Assembly: GCA_930367205.1 (NCBI GenBank)
Contig: OV884015.1
Location: forward strand, 77,577,341 to 77,641,340
Origin: Acanthosoma haemorrhoidale
Lineage: Eukaryota > Arthropoda > Insecta > Hemiptera > Acanthosomatidae
Direction of reading: 5' to 3'
Length of the DNA: 64,000 nucleotides
In this document: positions 61,101 through 64,000 of the stretch, piece by piece
Layout of the letters: each line of letters opens with the position of its first letter
Numbering within the stretch: the stretch's first letter is position 1
Made by a program: the position numbers and the translations under genes
The notes under the pieces: model-generated
The model's input: only the letters and a program-made list of their open reading frames with translations
The model's database searches: none
Told to the model about the DNA's origin: nothing

Positions 61101-63938
61101 TGTATTAATCCCGCAATGGCTCAAAGTAACAATCAAGATGTGATGTTATAAGATTTCCTGAATCAATCTAGTTGTTGGATTTCATATGATTAAGCGAGAC
61201 TCCTGTGAATTAACTATAAACCTTTTACTGTATGTTCATTTCAAAAATCTATCAAATATATTTTGATTGTATTCAAAGAGTTTAATTTAGTAATAATATA
61301 ACCCAACTAACCCTCAGATAGGCTTAGATCATTTTCATTTTATAAAATATTTAAAGTTTTATTGTTATTAACAATCAACACCCACATAATATGAGTATAG
61401 TAATTGGTATTATACACTAAATTGGAATTAAAATAATTATAAACAATAAAAACATGCATTGGAGAATTTAATAATTTGCAGTCAAAAGATACTATTTTGC
61501 TGGAACTGCCTGCTGTAGCGGTTGACAGTGACTGCTGGCAGTTAAGAGGCGGAAGACCAAACCAAAATAGTACCTTAATAATAAATATTTGAGAATGTCG
61601 AAAAATTGTATGACTAACGAGTATGTTGGCTCCCATATTCTGCGCATCTTGTCCTGACGAGTACCAAGGTCTGTTCGTTGAATAAGTTCTTGAACAGCAC
61701 GGAAGATTGTCCATTGTGGGTTTGAAAGTTCCATTTCAACATCTTGTACCTGAAAATGATCTTTTATGTCAAATTGTCCACTTAATAAGTGATAATTGAG
61801 TGATATGCTATGTAAGATTAGTAATATAAAATCATCATTTCTTCTATGGGACTATTTTATAGTGCATTACCCCAGGTATGTTAGGTCCCTTGATGTGCAA
61901 CTGAAGCTTCGGCCGATGAGGAGACTGCTCGAGGAGAGGAGCTTGATCAGGGGCATCATCAGGTCCTGGAGAAGGAACATCCAAGTCTGTTGTTTGATTT
62001 ACGTTCACTCTGCCAGGCCTGGGGTCAAAGGCAGGAATCAATGCAGAAAACTGCCCTTTCAGAACAAATTCATCGTCCCAAGAACGGCGTTTTGTTCCCC
62101 CACTTGTCGGCCCACCACCAGTATTCCTACTTTCATAGCTATCATCTTCCTAGAGAAATAAAACAGAAAAAAAAAATATCAATAAATACATGATATAGTA
62201 ATAAAAATTTATATTCACATTATTATTTTTTACCTTTAACATTAAAAATAACATGACTTTGGAAATATAGTTTTTTCAATTCAATAACAGTAAGTATGAA
62301 AGCTATTTTATTATAACCTCATTCTACATCATTAATAGCTAGGAACAACTTTAAAGTTATTTAACACTGATTTACTTAAAATCCAACTAAAGACTATCAA
62401 CTTCTAAATACTTATCTTGATTAAAAAGTCCACAAATAAGTTATACTAACAAGGTTTTCTGCATAAGTATTTATATGAAACACATAATGCCAGGTAACAG
62501 TAAAATCTATAGAAGTTCAATCTCATGATAATGATTCCAGTACTGGTTCATAATACTAATAGAATTATAAGAAACCATCTACTAATCATAGACTTTTTTT
62601 TTGCTTTATCCAGGAGGCCACATTTCCACCTCAGAAAAATTTTAAATGCTAATGAAAAACTTTAAAACAGTCACAGAATGCTTACTATTTTGGCAGTTTC
62701 TCTTTGGGAACAGTCATCACAAAGATAAAATTCAATTGTATGTTGAATTTACTACTTATCAAGACTAATTAATGGGTTGTTACTATCAAGGAGCAAAAGA
62801 AGACTAAGCAATAGACATAACAATTGTCTGAGCAAAAGCATAAAGGTTTCTCGTAAATAGTGAAACCTTAGAAATGTGCAACTTCAACATTAGGGTTTTT
62901 TTCACAAATTTAAGTATACGTCCAATTATTACTGTAGTAACTTTCGATATTCTTTCATTATTAGATTACTTAAAATCCATATAATCAGCATATGAAGGTT
63001 GTTTACTAATAGAATTATATTCTGAATTGAATGATTCATATTTAATTATAACTTATATTTTAAACACCGGTGTAACATTTCAAATCATATTCGTGAGATT
63101 GGTAAACAGCATGCAATTATGTAATGTCAGTGAAAAAGTCTTTTATGTACAGTGCAAGTTATAAGTTATCTTTTTCAATCGAAACACATTAAAGCAACAT
63201 AAAAAATTTGAAGTTCAATTTGGATAAAAATTATTCATGCATATTATTTATAATTTTCAGGCAATTGAGTGAAGTAATAATCATTTCTAAGGGTGAATTC
63301 CGTGGAGGTTTATAAAATAACATAAACAAAGAAAAATAATAACAAATAATCATAACTTAGGATTTCAAAAATAAATCAACAGTATTTGACATTTTCAAAA
63401 AAAAAATTAAATTTAAAAATAATACATGAACAACACACATGCTTACTGCCTTCATAATTATATTCATTATCATCACCTGAACTTGCTCCACGTGACTTTT
63501 GTCTTCTGTACCCTAAATACAATACAATAATTTCTTGAATTATAATGTGTATTGCTATCAACTTTCTATTGATATAAATACACCAATTAATTAGCACTTA
63601 TGTTCATAAAGAAGTCGTGAGACAAAATAATTCAAATGAAAGCTTATTGATGGGTGGTTTCAATGCATTACTAAAACAATACATGTATGATGTGCATTGA
63701 ACAAGCTAGTAAAAGTAAAGTAGAGTGAATTATAACATAAATAATAACCAATCGTTTGTTATAATCACTAATGGTTGTGAGTGTGTTCTAGAACAATAAA
63801 TAAAAGATTGCCTGTCCACTAACAAATTTTTTATTTGTCACTTCATTTTTTGATAATTAAATTACCGTCAACAGAAGTTACATAGCATGGAGAAATGAAC
63901 AATAGAATTTTGCAATGCCCCCTTTTCCTGGCCTGACC
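54898..63938 (-). CDS. Hectd1: Hectd1: HECT-type E3 ubiquitin ligase, C-terminal part
   Basis: A ubiquitin ligase that takes ubiquitin from an E2 onto its own cysteine and passes it to substrates. Thirteen secure exons (62149 down to 54898) plus two tentative ones (63512-63447, 63938-63866) encode about 840 residues, ending in a full HECT domain. Diagnostic features: [20 protein letters not shown] and [17 protein letters not shown] in the pre-HECT region; [20 protein letters not shown] at the start of the N-lobe; [18 protein letters not shown] and [16 protein letters not shown] in the C-lobe; and a GFHLN terminus as in animal HECTD1 (TRIP12 ends differently). Catalytic cysteine codon: 54994-54996. 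All secure intron phases agree. The ankyrin, SUN-like and MIB/HERC2 domains of the family would lie beyond the right edge. Confidence 0.96.
55443..55537 (-). CDS. Hectd1: Hectd1 exon: HECT C-lobe start
   Basis: 31 codons plus two bases: [20 protein letters not shown] and [11 protein letters not shown]. Acceptor TTTTAATTAG, donor GTAAGT. Matches the N-lobe/C-lobe hinge of HECT domains. Confidence 0.95.
56208..56354 (-). CDS. Hectd1: Hectd1 exon: HECT N-lobe
   Basis: 49 codons, phase 0 at both ends: [36 protein letters not shown] and [14 protein letters not shown] families share the pattern of an (L/V)xxY...V region, a GFxxVFP motif and an LRxFxPxE end. Confidence 0.96.
56474..56765 (-). CDS. 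Hectd1: Hectd1 exon: HECT N-lobe (E2-binding region)
   Basis: One base plus 97 codons. It includes [20 protein letters not shown], then AACKARI and [17 protein letters not shown], and ends [11 protein letters not shown]. The [10 protein letters not shown] motif corresponds to the conserved strand of HECT N-lobes. Confidence 0.96.
56854..56991 (-). CDS. Hectd1: Hectd1 exon: N-lobe linker
   Basis: One base, 45 codons and two bases: [20 protein letters not shown], then [22 protein letters not shown] charged insert within the HECT N-lobe; the split tryptophan codon continues in the next exon. Confidence 0.93.
57236..57393 (-). CDS. Hectd1: Hectd1 exon: HECT N-lobe helix
   Basis: 52 codons plus two bases: [52 protein letters not shown]. 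The FxFIGxxLAKxLxDxRLxDLPLS core is the most recognisable HECT N-lobe signature. Confidence 0.97.
58199..58332 (-). CDS. Hectd1: Hectd1 exon: HECT N-lobe
   Basis: Two bases plus 44 codons: [20 protein letters not shown], then [24 protein letters not shown]. Matches the HECTD1 segment after the GPTLEFY motif, with the GLFPAPLP element common to HECTD1/TRIP12-type ligases. Confidence 0.96.
58804..58894 (-). CDS. Hectd1: Hectd1 exon: HECT start motif
   Basis: 30 codons plus one base: [30 protein letters not shown]. The [14 protein letters not shown] signature marks the early HECT domain. Confidence 0.97.
59386..59590 (-). CDS. Hectd1: Hectd1 exon: pre-HECT/HECT N-terminal segment
   Basis: One base plus 68 codons: [20 protein letters not shown], a basic Arg-rich linker ([20 protein letters not shown]), then [22 protein letters not shown]. 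The [14 protein letters not shown] stretch leads into the first HECT helix. Confidence 0.96.
60106..60316 (-). CDS. Hectd1: Hectd1 exon: segment leading into HECT
   Basis: 211 nt: [50 protein letters not shown]. The WCExLxxxxPFLFPFxTRxLYFxxTAFG motif is characteristic of HECTD1 and TRIP12 just before the HECT domain. Confidence 0.96.
60439..60662 (-). CDS. Hectd1: Hectd1 exon: linker region
   Basis: 224 nt: one base, 74 codons, one base. It starts [20 protein letters not shown], has a Pro/Thr/Ser-rich low-complexity stretch, then [20 protein letters not shown]. The YRE start joins EPTY of the previous exon, as in HECTD1. Confidence 0.93.
61619..61749 (-). CDS. Hectd1: Hectd1 exon: pre-HECT helical segment
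   Basis: 43 codons plus two bases: [20 protein letters not shown], then [23 protein letters not shown] placed the donor at ACTC|GTTAGT because the join gives EPTYSIIYREV, like the HECTD1 family. The frame stays open for about 35 more bases to another possible donor near 61571, which would insert an unlikely hydrophobic stretch. Confidence 0.88.
61871..62149 (-). CDS. Hectd1: Hectd1 exon: pre-HECT conserved block
   Basis: 93 codons: [60 protein letters not shown] and a Pro-rich end. The WDDEFVLK...FDPRPGR block is highly specific to HECTD1. Two acceptors four bases apart (start at 62149 or 62145) are possible and depend on the phase of the previous exon. Confidence 0.95.
63447..63512 (-). CDS. 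Hectd1: Hectd1 tentative exon
   Basis: 66 nt between a TTGTATTTAG acceptor and a GCA|GTAAGC donor. The plausible frame reads [20 protein letters not shown], acidic and low-complexity like the next exon. That frame joins the acceptor giving a start at 62145. The alternative frame joins the one at 62149 but gives a less protein-like text. Confidence 0.6.
63866..63938 (-). CDS. Hectd1: Hectd1 tentative exon near the window edge
   Basis: 73 nt in phase 0: [24 protein letters not shown] plus one base, between CATTTCAAG and GTAATT. It joins in phase to the tentative exon at 63447-63512 (TSVDG|YRRQ). I do not recognise the peptide as HECTD1, and the splice sites are only moderate. Confidence 0.35.
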
Positions 63939-64000
63939 CTTGAAATGACCAATGAAAAGAGCAAAAGTGTGACCAATTTATAATTTATAAGAAACAATAA

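Larger units (their letters stand above)
55181..63865 (-). other. Hectd1 introns
   Basis: Introns over 300 bases: 55538-56207, 57394-58198, 58333-58803, 58895-59385, 59591-60105, 60663-61618, 62150-63446 and 63513-63865. All are AT-rich. No nested gene or transposon was recognised, and they are much shorter than those of nub. In 62690-62755 a short minus-strand reading resembles protein but has no usable acceptor. Confidence 0.7.

Noticed and set aside
61571..61618. Extension of the Hectd1 exon to a later donor
   Set aside because: It would insert a hydrophobic stretch and break the conserved EPTY-xIxYRE join.
62694..62760. Minus-strand reading [15 protein letters not shown] before a GTAAGC donor as an extra Hectd1 exon
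   Set aside because: Stop codons lie directly upstream in frame and no acceptor falls between them and the reading.
1..64000. CRISPR arrays, bacterial operons, rRNA genes
   Set aside because: No regularly spaced repeats, no bacterial-type ORF packing, no rRNA-like sequence; the window is animal nuclear DNA.

Overview
The window is AT-rich insect nuclear DNA with long introns. It holds two recognisable protein-coding genes in convergent (tail-to-tail) orientation: a POU class 2 transcription factor (nubbin/Pdm type, plus strand) and the C-terminal half of the HECT ubiquitin ligase Hectd1 (minus strand). The residues match insect versions of both families. The order cannot be settled from sequence alone. 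I found no CRISPR array, bacterial gene, rRNA or intact tRNA.

Layout. From 1 to about 33 kb, AT-rich sequence alternates with 200-500 bp islands of mixed GC content. There is one strongly exon-like segment (6807-6899) and one candidate first coding exon (25597-25699). Recognisable transposon relics are rare here. This looks like the regulatory and intronic landscape of a developmental gene. From 28,384 to 40,523, nine well-supported nub exons join in phase, ending in the POU-specific domain, linker, homeodomain and stop. Adding the candidate first exon gives an uninterrupted 422-residue frame. A 3' UTR probably runs to about 41.4 kb. From about 35 to 54 kb mobile-element relics accumulate: a mariner-type transposase relic inside the last nub intron, a decayed ORF in another intron, a rearranged Ty3/gypsy relic, a pair of ~0.8 kb dispersed repeats, and a foldback family whose tail resembles the hammerhead-like ends of Penelope-like elements. 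From 54,898 to 62,149 (probably to 63,938), 13 secure and 2 tentative minus-strand exons encode the end of Hectd1, including the whole HECT domain and its catalytic cysteine. The gene continues beyond the window.

The genes have separate jobs. Nub is a nuclear octamer-binding regulator used in limb, neural and immune development in insects. Hectd1 transfers ubiquitin to substrates. Their adjacency is the only link seen here. The most unusual material is the foldback repeat family (a perfect 30-bp-arm hairpin at 4631-4699 and a 375-bp inverted repeat at 43551-43925) and the possible alternative 5' exons of nub. No convincing wholly new system was found.
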